From Acorus gramineus (lineage: Eukaryota > Streptophyta > Magnoliopsida > Acorales > Acoraceae): a DNA stretch of 64,000 bases. The notes below the pieces were generated by a model that was not told where the DNA came from, searched no databases, and saw only the letters and a program-made list of their open reading frames with translations. Both the position numbers and the translations under genes were made by a program. Positions 38,086-50,576 of this stretch are shown here, in pieces. Location: NCBI GenBank assembly GCA_030737835.1, contig CM060855.1:9712328-9776327 (forward strand). The letters are read 5' to 3'. Positions within the stretch are counted from its first letter, which is position 1; each line of letters begins with the position of its first letter.

Positions 38086-39325
38086 AGGCCTAGCAGTGAT
38101 GTGGTCATTGTGGATCCCGCAGAACCATCTGGTCTTCTATTGTGTCACAGTTTATGCAGAATATATTTGAAACATGGTGACGCATTTGATCAGGGATTGA
38201 GGAATGAACTGCGCAAGGGCAAGTAAAATGTGGTTTCCAGGAGGTAGACTTCGTATTGAGGAGTAGTGTGTTGGTCTAGTTTTGGACCTGGGATTTCCTC
38301 ACAGATATCTCTTCTACTTAAAAGAACCAGATGATAGATAGTCATGTTTGACTGCCTAGATTAATTGTACTTTCCTTAGGCATTGTCTTTCTTTAAATAA
38401 AACTAAGACAATCGCCTACCGTTTATATATATATATAAAAAAAGCAATTTTAATAAAATCCATATTGATTTTTCATTTCTCCATAACCATTGTGTGATAT
38501 GATATAATAATATAGGAAAACGAGTTCTTTCAAGTCGATGATGTAATTTAAATTATGAAGAGCTTACAAGTCATTTTGAGATGTCTCTTAATGGATATTG
38601 ATTTTTCTATAGTAATGAACTGTGTTCTTAATTTAATTTGAATTTTTTTTATCGAACTTTCTCTTGATAGGATAAGAGAGAGACCCTCTCTTTATAATGA
38701 CTGGACTTGAATTCGAGTTTTACTATCTATTGATAAAAAAAATATTTGATGAAGATAAAAAAAAAAATCCATCCTCTCACCAATCACCATAGAGGCCGTC
38801 CCACAGAGGCCAGCAGCGGCTGATCCATCAAAAGTAACTTCCACCTCTTATGCAATCATTTCATTCGTTAGTCTAAAATTTTATCTGAATTCGAGTATTG
38901 CCTTGTTGATAAGAGAATATCTTAATAAAAACAAAAACAAAATAAAATAAAATAAAATAGTAAAAATTATTTACCAACCAAAGAATAATATCAAAGTGCT
39001 AATTTCTTCTCTCAAAAGCATCTTGAAATCATAGTCACAAATGATATCAGATAAATATAGTAAAATTACAAAAATAATTAAATTGTTCTATAGATATATA
39101 TTATGATTATTAATGTGATAAATACACCCAAAAACTTACATGTTGGATGCAAAGGTAGAATATAGTAAATCATCCAAATTCATTAGATGCCCGTGATCCT
39201 GATAATACCAAACTCACAGTTCAATAAACACAAGTTTGTATGAAAAGTATCCAATCACCATACTTTTTCAAATATTCAAAACAACTCAGAGGACTCCACT
39301 ATGACTGTAATACAATATTAACAAA

Positions 39326-39349
39326 CCCCCCCCCCCCCCCCCCCCCCCC
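39326..39349. repeat. 24-base poly-C tract
   Basis: Twenty-four consecutive C residues in the given sequence; the true length may vary or be misassembled. Confidence 0.9.
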
Positions 39350-40250
39350 AACAACAACAAAAAAAAAATTGTTATAGAAATTTATAGCATGGGCTACTTG
39401 GTGAAGCATGCCATTTGGAGATCAACTTTGTAATGCAAAACAAAAGCTAAAGAATTCAAGGATTTCTGTGGACTCAGGGCCTTGCTTAACAACTTGAACA
39501 GACTACATGTGCAGACATACAAATTTAAGTCACAACTAATCTCCTTCACTCAAAAAGGCTCCAAGAAATAAAACCAAACACTTTGAATAGCAGAAGTTCC
39601 AATGTCTTTTCACTTCATGGAAGCTGAATCTCCCAATATTGCCATCGAATAACCCTTTGATTTGTTCATAAGAATAGATTTTACCATTGTATTTGATCTC
39701 TTAAGCAGGGACAATTATCATAGACAAATCATTATAGCCTCCCAAGACACACTGCACCACAAATAAAACAACAAGATCGAATGTGTCACAAATGTATGTA
39801 GGTGACACACATCATCACAACAATCTAACAAAAACAAGGCTCATAACTTGCTGTTTGGTGCAGCATTGGCCAAAAAATGGACCTATTGCACACTAGAAAC
39901 AAATCATGGCAACTGTACCTTCAATTCAGAGAAGAAAGGACAGACAGAAACATATCCATTCGAGAGCGCTGAGTGGCCTCAAATTTTGTTCATGACTGCC
40001 TAACTAATGCAGGGTTTGTACTATATATGCCTGGTTTAAAGAATGCAACAGAGATGAAGAGACAGAGATTTTTAGGCCTATAATGGTGAATCAACATCAT
40101 ACAGTTGTGTATGCATGCATGATAACTGAAAGGATTTCAGTTGAGATGTCAGTTAGGGGTCCCTTGATTTGGATTCCAGGGACTATCATGTATCAACAAC
40201 CATTGGCTAAGTATGGAGAACACAAAGGTTTTCCTGTTCAATCAGACTAA

Positions 40251-40489
40251 GGCCCCCATTGGAACCGATTTTCAAAAAACGCGATGACTCATGTTTCATA
40301 TTGATTAAAATAATTGATTCCGGAAAATCTCCTCTAAACCAATTTTTACATAAAAGTTGTTTTGCTGACTTGTAAAACATAATAGTCAAAAAATGAAACA
40401 AAAAGTTGAAGTACAAAAATACCTGTTTATAAACGGTTGGAAACTGATTTTTTAAAAAAATTGTATGACAATTGGATCCAAATGGGGTC
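40251..40489. mobile_element. MITE family A, copy 3
   Basis: Left end GGCCCCCATTGGAACCGATT and inverted right end GACCCCATTTGGATCCAATT match well. The interior AATTGATTCCGGAAAA and TTTTGCTGACTTGTAAA follow the same order as the copy at 27114-27350. Confidence 0.65.
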
Positions 40490-42399
40490 TATACACTATT
40501 TAGAATGCTAAAAAACACTAAAAATTGATTGTAGACATTAGTCATACCCATAATCAGCCTTGAGTGTAAAAAGTTTAGATCAATGATTAAGGAAGTACAT
40601 TTATAAAGTCTTGCAATCACAAACTTCTTGCTTAAATATAAACAAGAGAAGTGATTCTATCATAGTCCATTAAAGTTAACCATCAGAGTTGGGGTTAACC
40701 CTTAATAGAAATATGACACGTGACATGTGACAATTTATACATGTTCACCCAAAACCTAATGTTAACATATCCTTCTCTACAATTTTCCCCCTTAAAAGTT
40801 AGGTCAAAATACATCATCGGACCAAGGACCACTGACCACCGTTAGATTCGTGGTCTCTTTTGGACCGTTCAGAAAACAGAGGCTTCTTTTTTGCATGGCC
40901 TTATCTCTATGAAGAAAGAACAACTCCAAAATGGGAAGGGTCCCCTCCCCTCCAAACTTCACTGATTTGATGTTCTAACTCTATAGTACTACTTTCCATT
41001 ATTGTCTTTCAAAAAGTTTGAATGGTTGACACTTTCAGAAACTTCTAATTTTTTCTGCATTAAAGCCTAATCTTTGTTCTCCAAGCCTTCTATATTAAAT
41101 GTGGTTTCTCATTTCCTCAACTAAACCTCTATCTAGATCTAGGGAGTTTAATTAATTAATAATTAATTTGGTAGTGGATGAGTAATATAATCATAGTTCT
41201 ATTAGGATGGATAAAAGGATGAAAAGCCAAAACCCTCACTATAAATATAATGCAACCTTTTAAATGGAACCATGCAAACAGTGGTGTCAAACATAATTCT
41301 ATTAGACTGTTTCATTTAAATGATCCCAAAATGGAAAGATTCAACCACAAAAAAAAAAAAAAAAAAAATAGTCGATTTTATTCCATGTACTTTCACCTGA
41401 ACATCTCTCTTCACTTCCATTATATTCTTCCAAATCATGTTCCCCTACCTTTCAAATCACAGCTACTACCAAGTTTTTTTTTTTTTTTTATATTGAATTT
41501 GGCAGGAAGTCACACTCAAGTACTCAACCCTGATAAGAATAAAATAGTTGGATATTTTTATAGGCAATTTGGAAAGAGAAGAGCATACCCCCCACTGATT
41601 TTTTCATGCTTAAACATAGATGAAATGTAAGAATAATAGAAATATTTTCTTTTTGGATAGTGAAAAAGAGGGGGAAAATAAAAAATAGAGATTGGTTGTT
41701 GACTTGTTTCTTATTGTAATAGCCAGAAATAATTCTGGTAAGAGCCAGTTTTGTCAAAATCAAATATTTAGGATAAATGTATTCCCATTACTAAATTAAT
41801 TCAGGTAACAAGATAAATGTTTAATCTAGATATATGCTTCACTTATTACAATCGTATTTATTTCATTTAGACAAATATATTTAAAAAGAATTAAAATGAT
41901 ACAAACAGAGTTTATCTACATGTGTTTTGAATTTTTTTTAAAAGTAATATATATCTCATCTAATAAAATACATTCTTTTATAAATAAAAAAAATGAAATA
42001 CTCTAATGAATTGTACAGATACATTTATAAAAAAAAATATATAATTTTTTTATCGAAACATATACCTCGTTAATATGAATATATATTCTAGTGATTTCGT
42101 ATTGACACGTATAAGATTAAAATTATGATTAAAAAAATAACCCATATGTAAGATCACTCTTTTTTTTTATATCTAAAATAATGTAATTATCACTCACACA
42201 ATGAAAAAAAGGGACGCAGCAACCACCAGATCGGGGGGCGGCGGAGTCATCGCATCGTTGGGCCACAGTTGGCCTTTCCACTTTGAGGTTCACTGTCAAG
42301 TGAGGTACAGAGCTCACATCGGATGGATGCCCACCGTTCAATTGATGTCCCTCCTCCCTCCCACCACTTCAGTAATATCCTGCATAGGCTGTTACAACT

Positions 42400-42870
42400 C
42401 GAATAGATAACAATTCAAGTTGAATAAGTAATTTTTTGTTTGGTTGTCTTTTTTGTTATTTTCATTGAGAAACGTAAAAATGATTTTTTTGTTGTTTGGT
42501 TCACCTTAGATAAAGTGATGATAAATGGTTGATAAGGGATGAATAAGAGTTTATGATTTTTTAAATGACAATTATACCCCCTGAGAATAGTGTGAGAGAT
42601 ATATGATTGATTTGATAGATGTGACAGTTTTTGGAATCTGTGTGAGTCTGTTAGGTGAGATAAATTTTTTAAAATGACAGAGAAGGGTATTTTTATCCAT
42701 TGGCATAGATAAGTCTTGATAAGCAATTCCATCATTTCCTTAGAATAGTTATCAAGCCTTATTTTAGCTTATCCAGACATAACTATCGAGGTTTATTCTA
42801 TCAAAACAAACAACTTTTTTTTAACTATTCTCATCTATTCTTCATTATTCTTGTCTTATGTTCCATGCCA
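42400..42870 (-). mobile_element. MITE family B, copy 2
   Basis: Inverted relative to 20435-20925 and similar over nearly the whole length, including ATGATTGATTTGATAGATGT (the complement of the first copy's word) and AATAATGAAGAATAGATGAG at its outer end. A distant third member is at 62945-63170. No transposase. Confidence 0.7.
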
Positions 42871-42995
42871 TACGGGGGGTAAAATCATATACTCCATCTA
42901 ATAAAATATATATTTTATAAAATATAATATATATGCAACAAAGTTTTCACTGAGAGATGCACCTGATGTTCTGGCAAAAATCTTGTCATTTAAGT

Positions 42996-44262
42996 ATCAG
43001 TTTAGGGCACCGATATTCCCACCCATATAATTATTCATCCCACCCCTCTAAAAAAATTAAAATGTGGTTTTTTTTAAAGAATGATCCTACCTTGATTTAT
43101 TCGACTTTGTGAAATCGTCTATTATATGACAGGTCAACATCACATAGTCAAACTGGTCACAAAGATCTAAGGCCCTCTTTGTAGCCCACTCGTCTTTCTG
43201 AAGTCGTTCATTATTTCACAAGTCGACATCACAGAATCGAACTAGTTACAAAGACCTAAGATCCTCTTTATAGCCTATTCGACTTTGTGTTCTGAAAAAT
43301 GTGTTCGCGTGTTATAGCATTTTCAATGAAATGATATCTTCAAACAATGGTGCATTGTTCAGTATCATGAAGGACAGATCACATGATGTAGTGTTTGGAT
43401 ATCTCTTTGTGATATCGTCCATTATGTCACAAGTCGAATGGACCGTAGAGAGGGCCTTAGGTCTCTGGGATCAGTTCGACTATATGATGTCAACCTATGA
43501 CATAATGGCAATGTTTTAAAAATCAAACCGTTCAATAAATCAAAAAAATGAATGAGTCAAGGGTCATTGGTTCAACTGTTGGGTCAACCAGATTTGAACC
43601 ATGACATAATTATAATATAATAATTTTTTTAATTATCATTACTAAATAAAAATATAAAATATTTTAGAAAATCTTTGCATAAATGTTTTACTTAACATCA
43701 TAACATGATTTTAGTATATAAAATCTAAACTTTTTATTAGATTTCATATTTTAACAAGTGATTAATAACAATTTCTATGAATAAAGAACCATTCAATATA
43801 ATCAACCCGCAGCCGGTTCACAAAAACTGTTGGTTCAATCGGTGGGTTGATTGAGTTTTACTGATTTTTTATATCATCGGGTTATATGGCTAAACCGAAC
43901 TGGAATTCAACGTGGGTGAAGGTTTAACTGGTTCAACCAAGCAGGTTGGGTTGGGTTTTAAAACACTGCATAATTGACCATTTCATAAATTCGAATGAGT
44001 CATATGAGTCTTAGATTTCTGTGACCTGTTCAACTCTGTGATGTCGAACAGAGTATAGAACTGACGACTCCACAAAATCGAATGGGTCGCAGAGAGGGCT
44101 TAGGTCTCTGAGACCAGTTCAACTATGTGATGTCAACCTGTAACATAATGAATGACTTTACAAAGTTGAATAAGTCGAGTGAATTCATCTCTTAAAAAAA
44201 TCACATTTTATTGTTTTGAGAGGGGTGGGTTGAGGGTGAATATATTGACACCCATCAGTTTA
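42996..44262. mobile_element. Foldback MULE-like element with 9-bp target duplication
   Basis: The element 43005-44253 starts GGGCACCGATATTCCCACCC; its inverted right end starts GGGTGTCAATATATTCACCC. The arms align for about 250 bp each, including AACATCACATAGT and TAAAATGTG. Both sides carry the identical 9 bases ATCAGTTTA (42996-43004 and 44254-44262), the duplication length typical of Mutator-like elements. The left arm also contains a tandem repeat of about 95 bp (GTCATTCATTATxTxACA-type words with AACTxGTxACAAAGA). No transposase ORF. It is interrupted by a second element at 43509-43968. Confidence 0.8.
43501..43976. mobile_element. hAT-like MITE nested inside the foldback element
   Basis: The insert 43509-43968 starts CAATGTTTTAAAA and, inverted, CAGTGTTTTAAAA (12 of 13). 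It is flanked by CATAATGG (43501-43508) and CATAATTG (43969-43976), 7 of 8 identical, the duplication size of hAT elements. The subterminal words AACCGTTCAAT and GGTTCAAC recur in both orientations. Its position inside the foldback arms shows it inserted later. Confidence 0.75.
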
Positions 44263-45663
44263 TCACCCGAATTAGCTGATAAGTTTTGGCTGTGGTGAGA
44301 AGCTCCCCCATTGATTTTACAAGTGCAAATGGACTTCATTTATTCATTGTTTATTTATTGTTTTTCTCTATTCGTATTTTAAATACAATTCTATATATCT
44401 TGTCAACCCCTTCCACTCACTGTATTAAAATATATTTCTTATTAAATTTGTTTGTTTATTGTTGTCATATGAAAATGTTTCCAATTGATTTTACTAAGAA
44501 AATATTTAATGAATTACGTACATCTAAACAAATGAAATATATATATTACATTCAATTAATTGAATGCATTTTTTACAATTTTTTAACAGAATATATAGTC
44601 GATTAAAATAAAATAATGATTCCATGAATGACCGAAGTGCATCAGTCCCCTGCCCCTCTGGCCCTTTACATGTATAAATTAGAGAATAAAGAAGAGTGAT
44701 GGTAACTCTCTGGGAATTATTGTGGGTTGGTTATTTTCTTATAGTTCTAATAAAATAAAATAAGTGAATAAATCTTGTTATTTTCAAGATGTTTTTTGTT
44801 TTCCCATACATGTACACAAAAAAAAAAAAAAGAATTCTACTACACTCAGTCTTTTTTACAGTCTCATATACCTCATTAATCTCCTACACTAACTGTAATG
44901 AGAAATATACTTTGTTAAAAATCAACTCCCTCCTTTGTCTGATTGTGTGAATCCCATATGTTTTACACTAGTTTAAACTGAAATTTTATGCACATGCATG
45001 TAGAGTATTGTGCATCAGATAAGCCCAGATGGATTCAAACTCGAGATACATTAGAAGCATACCTTTTGTTATAAGGTGCTTCATGTGCAGTACCTGATCA
45101 TTAGAAAACACAGCAATTGCATTGAATATTTATATATGGTTGAGTCGACATTCAACCTCATAATAAGATGACTGGAATTTTAATACCATCCATTCCCACT
45201 GAATATTGTAATAGAATGGACAGATATTCTATATACAATATTGTTGCATTGTCCCCTTATTTAGAGAGAAACAGTTAGATTGTACCAAACTTGTGGAAAC
45301 TTCTCAATTGCAGACTCCACCACAAGAATTTAAAAAAACAAAAAACAGCAGAGAGACCTCATTAGATGATTGGCAATGACGACACCAACCTCAAAATATT
45401 TAAAAGGAAATTATTCAAGATGATAGGACAAGACAAAATCTTACCCAAGCAAAGGCCTTGATCAATGTGTGTCTTACTATTTTTGTATTCAAAATCCCAT
45501 CAAAATGTTGTTAATATATCTGCAAAGTAACTGACAGACTGTTAGCCATGTAAAACTAACTGCTAATAACATGTATTCCCAATTAACAACACCATGACAC
45601 TACCACATTTCATTAAACAACCTACCTGACCCATATCAAGACAGCCTTCCTCATTGAGCCTTC

Positions 45664-48600
45664 CTAGAAATCAATGGCTTGCTTTTCTGTCAACTTCATT
45701 ACATGCTTCAAAATATACTTCACAAGTGCTCCAATATCTTCTTCTTTGTAGCAAGTTACAAGCTTCACTGCAAGGTGAACACATCTTTCTTTAGGTATAA
45801 ATAAGAATTCACACTGTATACTCAACATAACTGCGATGACGTAAAAAATAGAAGCTTTTGTGAAAAATATACCCCAGCACCATGAAAAGAGTTTTACAAT
45901 CTAATTATCTCAAATTAATTAAAGGACCACATTTCAATCCTGATTCTATCTTTAAGATGTTCTACAAAATTCAGTTATGACTACAGCAAACGACCATTGA
46001 CTTTAAGCTGTTGCGGCACATAGGCCATCCAGAAATGAATAAGAGAATACATATATACAGATGCTTTAAAAATCAAATATAGTAATAGATGAATCCTCAT
46101 GCACATACTTTAGAAAGGAAATAGGATTCATTAATTCATTGGGGTCAGAGTTAGGTGGAAGATAATATAAGAAGATGAGGACCCTACGATCATTTACACG
46201 TGGTTGAAATAGCCTGCCGGGGCCCCTCTGCTATTAATCATGTGATATTGTGTCGATCCCGTCCCAACTCAATCATGTAGGACAATATTTCCTTAAGATC
46301 TGATAGAAACTTAGAAGCTTTAAAGTTTAAACTATTCTCACTGACCAATAAGGAGTCTTTCTTGTGGAACACGAAAGACTTGATGAAATAAACACCCAAA
46401 AATAATCATTTAAAGTTGCCAATGAATTGAATCATCAGCCAAGCAAGGAAAACAGTAGTTAAACAGAATAAAAACATAGATTTTTCAATGCACATTCCAC
46501 ATTTAGTTTAACTATAAAAACAACATTCAATATATAGAATAGATGAAGTTAAATTAAATAAGAAAAACAATACTATTTACTAATCAAGTACACATCAACT
46601 TGCATGCATGTATCCAATATATGCATGTTTGTCATCATCGGATCATTACTTTCAGTCTCAAGAAGTCAAGTTTTTTCTTTTGGGATTGCAGCTTGTATTA
46701 CCTAGTTGGTTAATGTATGTCCCTACTCAAGTAATTAAGCATATTACATCAAAATCGAAACTGTTGGAAATGATCTATTCATCTAATAATTCTACCTTAT
46801 TTAGAATACCATATTTCATTTCAATATCACCCGCATTAAATTATGAATGAACCAATAATAATTTTAAAATCTCTTAATATGATCCAATGCATAAGAATAT
46901 TTTTGACAAAATTACTTTCAAAGAAAATATGATATGTTTTGTTGAATATGGGAGTAATCTAAAGATTTATTTAGCCCCTTTTGACCTTTGCATTTTCTGT
47001 CAGGTCAGTTTTTATATATCATTTTCCAGATTCCAGTCACAATCTCATGTTTGGAAAGTTAACTTTATCTTTACCTACTGCATCAATCTAAATTCTTCCA
47101 GGATTTCCCTCTTTTAATAACTTTGAAACAATAAATCACCTCTTCATAGGAACACTATCCTCATTTCGTAGGGAAGTCACTACTTGGGAATATTCACTTC
47201 CAACATTCTGTGCACACAGATTTGTTTGCAATTGTGTGAGAATTAGAGGGCTGCACATGTACATGGACAGAATAGTAATGCATGCAAGCAAAATAATAAT
47301 GCTTGTATGCATACATGGGTGGGTGCATCCTTAGTGGGTGTATACGTCAGTTTCTGGATGTATATTAGGTATAGGTAGATATCCTTCAATGCTCAAGAAT
47401 GTCCAAAAATTTGATAAGGGACATGAACCATTTCAGCCACAGCAAAACTCTATGTAACAGAAATATTCATCATGGATCAAGGAGAGCGTGAATACACATA
47501 AGCAATTCTATTACCAGGTTGTGAAGGTGCTAGTGATGGAATAAAGAGGATAGATGACCCAAGTGAAGATGAAGTTGCTATGGAGACAGATTAAGGAAAA
47601 ACATGGACCAGTTGATTGATGTGACCATCAACCCAACTGAGGAAAAGGAACTTAAGAGAGTCAAATAATGGTTCAAATATAAGTCTCAAGTCTCAATGTA
47701 GAGATCTCAAGAATTTTATTTTAGATTCATTTAATTATTCAACATTTTAATGGTAGGTATAGATATATTTATTTATTTTCTTTGTGGGCAGAAAACATTT
47801 GGAATTCTCTTAGTTTTCACATAAATTCAGGATATGGTCATTTTTCCATACGATATTTTCAGAAAAGAATATGCAGCAACTAGTCTCTCGAAGGGTGAAA
47901 CATGTATCCAAAGATTTTTCCCCACCTGTAAGGCAAGATTATTTGTAAGTAAAATATAAGTTTACAAGGAGCTCCGGAGCATTTTACTTTATTATCACAA
48001 GATATCAGGAGACTAAAGAACAAAAGAGTTTTGATAAAAGAACAATGATATTAAAGAATACCCCAAATTTTAAAGAAATACTACTAGTTAAAAAGATACA
48101 AACTAAATTTATCGATTGTCTTGTTTCAGATTGCCTGAAAATCCAACAAGACCAATGCACGTCCATTTTTGGGTGATGCACGACATACAGATGACAACGA
48201 GGAAATGGAAATGATTATGGTTCCAAGAAACTAAAGGGCAAGGAGGGCCAATTCATCAATATGAATGATTATCCTTGCTCCTTTAAGTAAAGCCTGGATA
48301 TATTTATAATGGCGTGTTTCCAACCATTGTGGAAATCACATTCTTATACTTCTTTATTAGTACTGAAATCTAACACATGCATGTCATTCTTAGCCATAAA
48401 ATAGTCTTGATTAAATTTTTTGTATTATAATCAGTTCATAAACATGATACATGCAGTGTGCTGCAGTGTATGGTTAAAACGAAATGAAATGATTTTTCAA
48501 TGGAGAAAGCCATATAGTTTTTTATCCAAATGCTAGGCATCCTACCTCAAAATTTTATTAACTAGAAGTGAATGCCCAATACAAACATGCAAAACAAAGC

Positions 48601-50576
48601 GAAGAAAAAGGACAGCAAATCTCTTGTGTGAGTGGGGAAATCATATATCGGATAACAGAAGAAGTGGGGAGGGGGTGGTTTCTATTGTAATTGTGAGGAG
48701 GGTAATGGGCTCTGTATCAATCTAGTTTTGTTTAATGTTTTTCTCTTTCCTTTTCTTATAAAGGACATTCTTCATTTCCCTTCTTTGGGGATGTATTTTC
48801 ATTAAGTTACAAAAATATCCTATCCCTTTTTTAATAAAATAAAATAAAATAATCAGCTCCATGTGACAATCTGTACTCTGCAGCTTGTGGAACTGTGAAT
48901 GTAAGTATATTCTGAAGGGCAAGGCATAACCTTAGGAAAACAAAGCAAAAGGGGCAGAACAAACATCCTATAAAAGGGTCCCCTCTCTCTGCATCCATTC
49001 TGATAATTAACTCCTCAGTGCCAACTAATATATATTTCTTTTTTTCAGAATGCATTTTATCATCAAGACAACATGAAGGAGAAAAAGACTCCTAAAATAA
49101 CTCAATGAGAGTTTGGTGATAATATCTAACCCCAGGGAAGAAGCGGAAATTCTGACTGTTGCTTGGGAACTGTAAGAATATATGATGCCACCTGCAGAAC
49201 GCTTGGAAACATCATCATAACTTATAGATTATGGGAGGCTGCAAACTTCTTAAGAAACATGATGCCAATTTGGTTGGTTTGAGACACAATACCAGCACAG
49301 ATGCAGCAAGTGAATGTGGAGATTCGTAAAGCATAGATGTCTCTTCTGTTTCATAGAGAAGATCCATAATATCCATGCACACACGAAAATTTACATGTTC
49401 TCCCAACCTTGATAATTCTCTGAACTCAGATCACGAGAATGGCAACAAGTGTAAGTAACTAAAGAAAAAAACTACAAAATTATGATGTTTTGAGCAATTT
49501 CTATGGGGAAAAGAAGACATTCTACATTGTTTAGGACAGTCCACATGTATAAAGGCATCACCAATGAAGGCAAGTAATTTAAGTATCGGCCGACTATGAC
49601 ATAAATGATTAATTATATGCATAAAACAGGCACCCCAATAACAGATATTCATGTAAGGACTGACAGCTTTATAAAATGTTATCAAATTATTTCCACTACA
49701 TGAAGAGCACAGTATATTGTACAGCATTGCACCTGAACTGAATCAGAAGATCTTCCAAAAAGACGCAAGTAACATTAGAAGCACCAATTTCAAATCTGAT
49801 CACCTGAAAACGGAGCCAGAAGCAAACATACAAACAGCGACAGATAAAAAAAAAAAAAAAAGTTCTTTTGAGAATCTTACCCTCATGAAGACCAGCTCCT
49901 ACACACACACACATACACAAAAAAAAAAAAAAAGCATCAACGACATCTAGAAATAATAATACCCGACTTTATCTACCAAGAAACGAATCATTCAACTCAC
50001 AGCTTCAACATAGTCTCGTGCAGTGAAACACTGATCCGAGATGAACTTATCCCCCAAACCTTTCACACTATTCACTGACAGAGGACACGCACAATGCAAC
50101 TGCTCCAAACCAAACGAACAAAACAAATAAACAACAGAAGCACACACACCGACAATAACACAACCAAGAACCACAACAATCAAAGAAAACCTCACTTTGC
50201 TGGAAATCCAAATAGAAACAAGTGCGAAGAGCTGGAGATTGCTCTCTCTGACGGGCCTAATCAGCCAATTCTCCGTATCCCCACCACTTAGCGTCCCACA
50301 TTTCCTAATCGAGGCATCAATTAGCAAAGAAGCAAGCACACAAACTTCAGACTTTCTCAGTTATTTTGATTACCTGCTGAGAGAGGGTAAGAACCGATCG
50401 GCGAAGAATGACAACGCAGTGTATTTGACGATGGGAGGGGCGAGGAGTTCCTGCGTTAGAGGGAGAGAGTGAGTGAGCTTCAAAATGGGAAATTAGGGTT
50501 AGGGTTTGCGGAGGGGAAGAACCTGGGCGGAGTGGATGAGGAAACCAAGCACGCGACGACGCACGTGCGAAGGCAT
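45664..50576 (-). CDS. CYCJ18: Cyclin J18-like protein
   Basis: Nine exons join in phase into about 256 residues: 50576-50523, 50450-50374, 50355-50196, 50099-50001, 49898-49881, 49803-49733, 49419-49293, 49191-49131 and 45767-45664. Plant J18 cyclins are single-domain cyclins expressed in young tissue, thought to activate a cyclin-dependent kinase; the partner is not known from this sequence. The order LRESNLQLFALVSIWISSK-like (here RESNLQLFALVSIWISSK), PLSVNSVKGLGDKFISDQCF, FEIGASNVTCVFLEDLLIQF, DIMDLLYETEE, SYILTVPKQQSEFPLLPW and KLVTCYKEEDIGALVKYIL is diagnostic. Exon 5 is a microexon of 18 nt coding ELVFMR. The last intron is 3.36 kb and leads to a final exon ending EKQAIDF. The start MPSHVRRRVLGFLIHSAQ fits the family. 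Confidence 0.9.
45768..49130 (-). other. Last intron of the cyclin J18 gene
   Basis: AT-rich, 3.4 kb, from the donor GTTAGAT after codon TGG to the acceptor CCTTGCAG. No additional in-frame exon is needed. An exon-like segment at about 48830-48915 is discussed in the findings. ORFs at 46608-47117 have no family features. Confidence 0.7.
49881..49898 (-). CDS. CYCJ18: 18-nt microexon of the cyclin J18 gene
   Basis: Coding GAG CTG GTC TTC ATG AGG, bounded by TGTGTAG upstream and GTAAGA downstream. It keeps phase 0 on both sides and supplies the ELVFMR that joins the helix YVEA to VIRFEIG in the cyclin fold. Without it the protein would lose six residues but stay in frame. Confidence 0.85.

Larger units (their letters stand above)
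33010..45663. other. 12.6-kb gene-poor region
   Basis: Apart from the MAP65 promoter and leader at the left end, no coding exon was recognised on either strand. The region carries a LINE 3' end (34790-35158), GC-rich direct repeats (37571-38085), a 24-C tract (39326-39349), MITE copies (40251-40489, 42400-42870) and a nested transposon (43005-44253). The part from 39360 to 41250 is less repetitive and has a TATAAATATA at about 41244, but no supported ORF follows. The short ORFs at 37379, 41250, 42129 and 44286 lack family features. Confidence 0.65.

Noticed and set aside
39360-41250. microRNA precursor in the low-repeat part of the gene desert
   Set aside because: No match to the well-known conserved plant miRNA sequences I compared by eye, and no clear long hairpin outside the MITE.
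41250-41630. 126-codon ORF after a TATA-like sequence
   Set aside because: Contains poly-Lys and poly-Phe from A/T runs and no domain; not supported as a gene.
48831-49055. 74-codon ORF as an independent gene
   Set aside because: Lies in the last intron of cyclin J18; at most an alternative exon.
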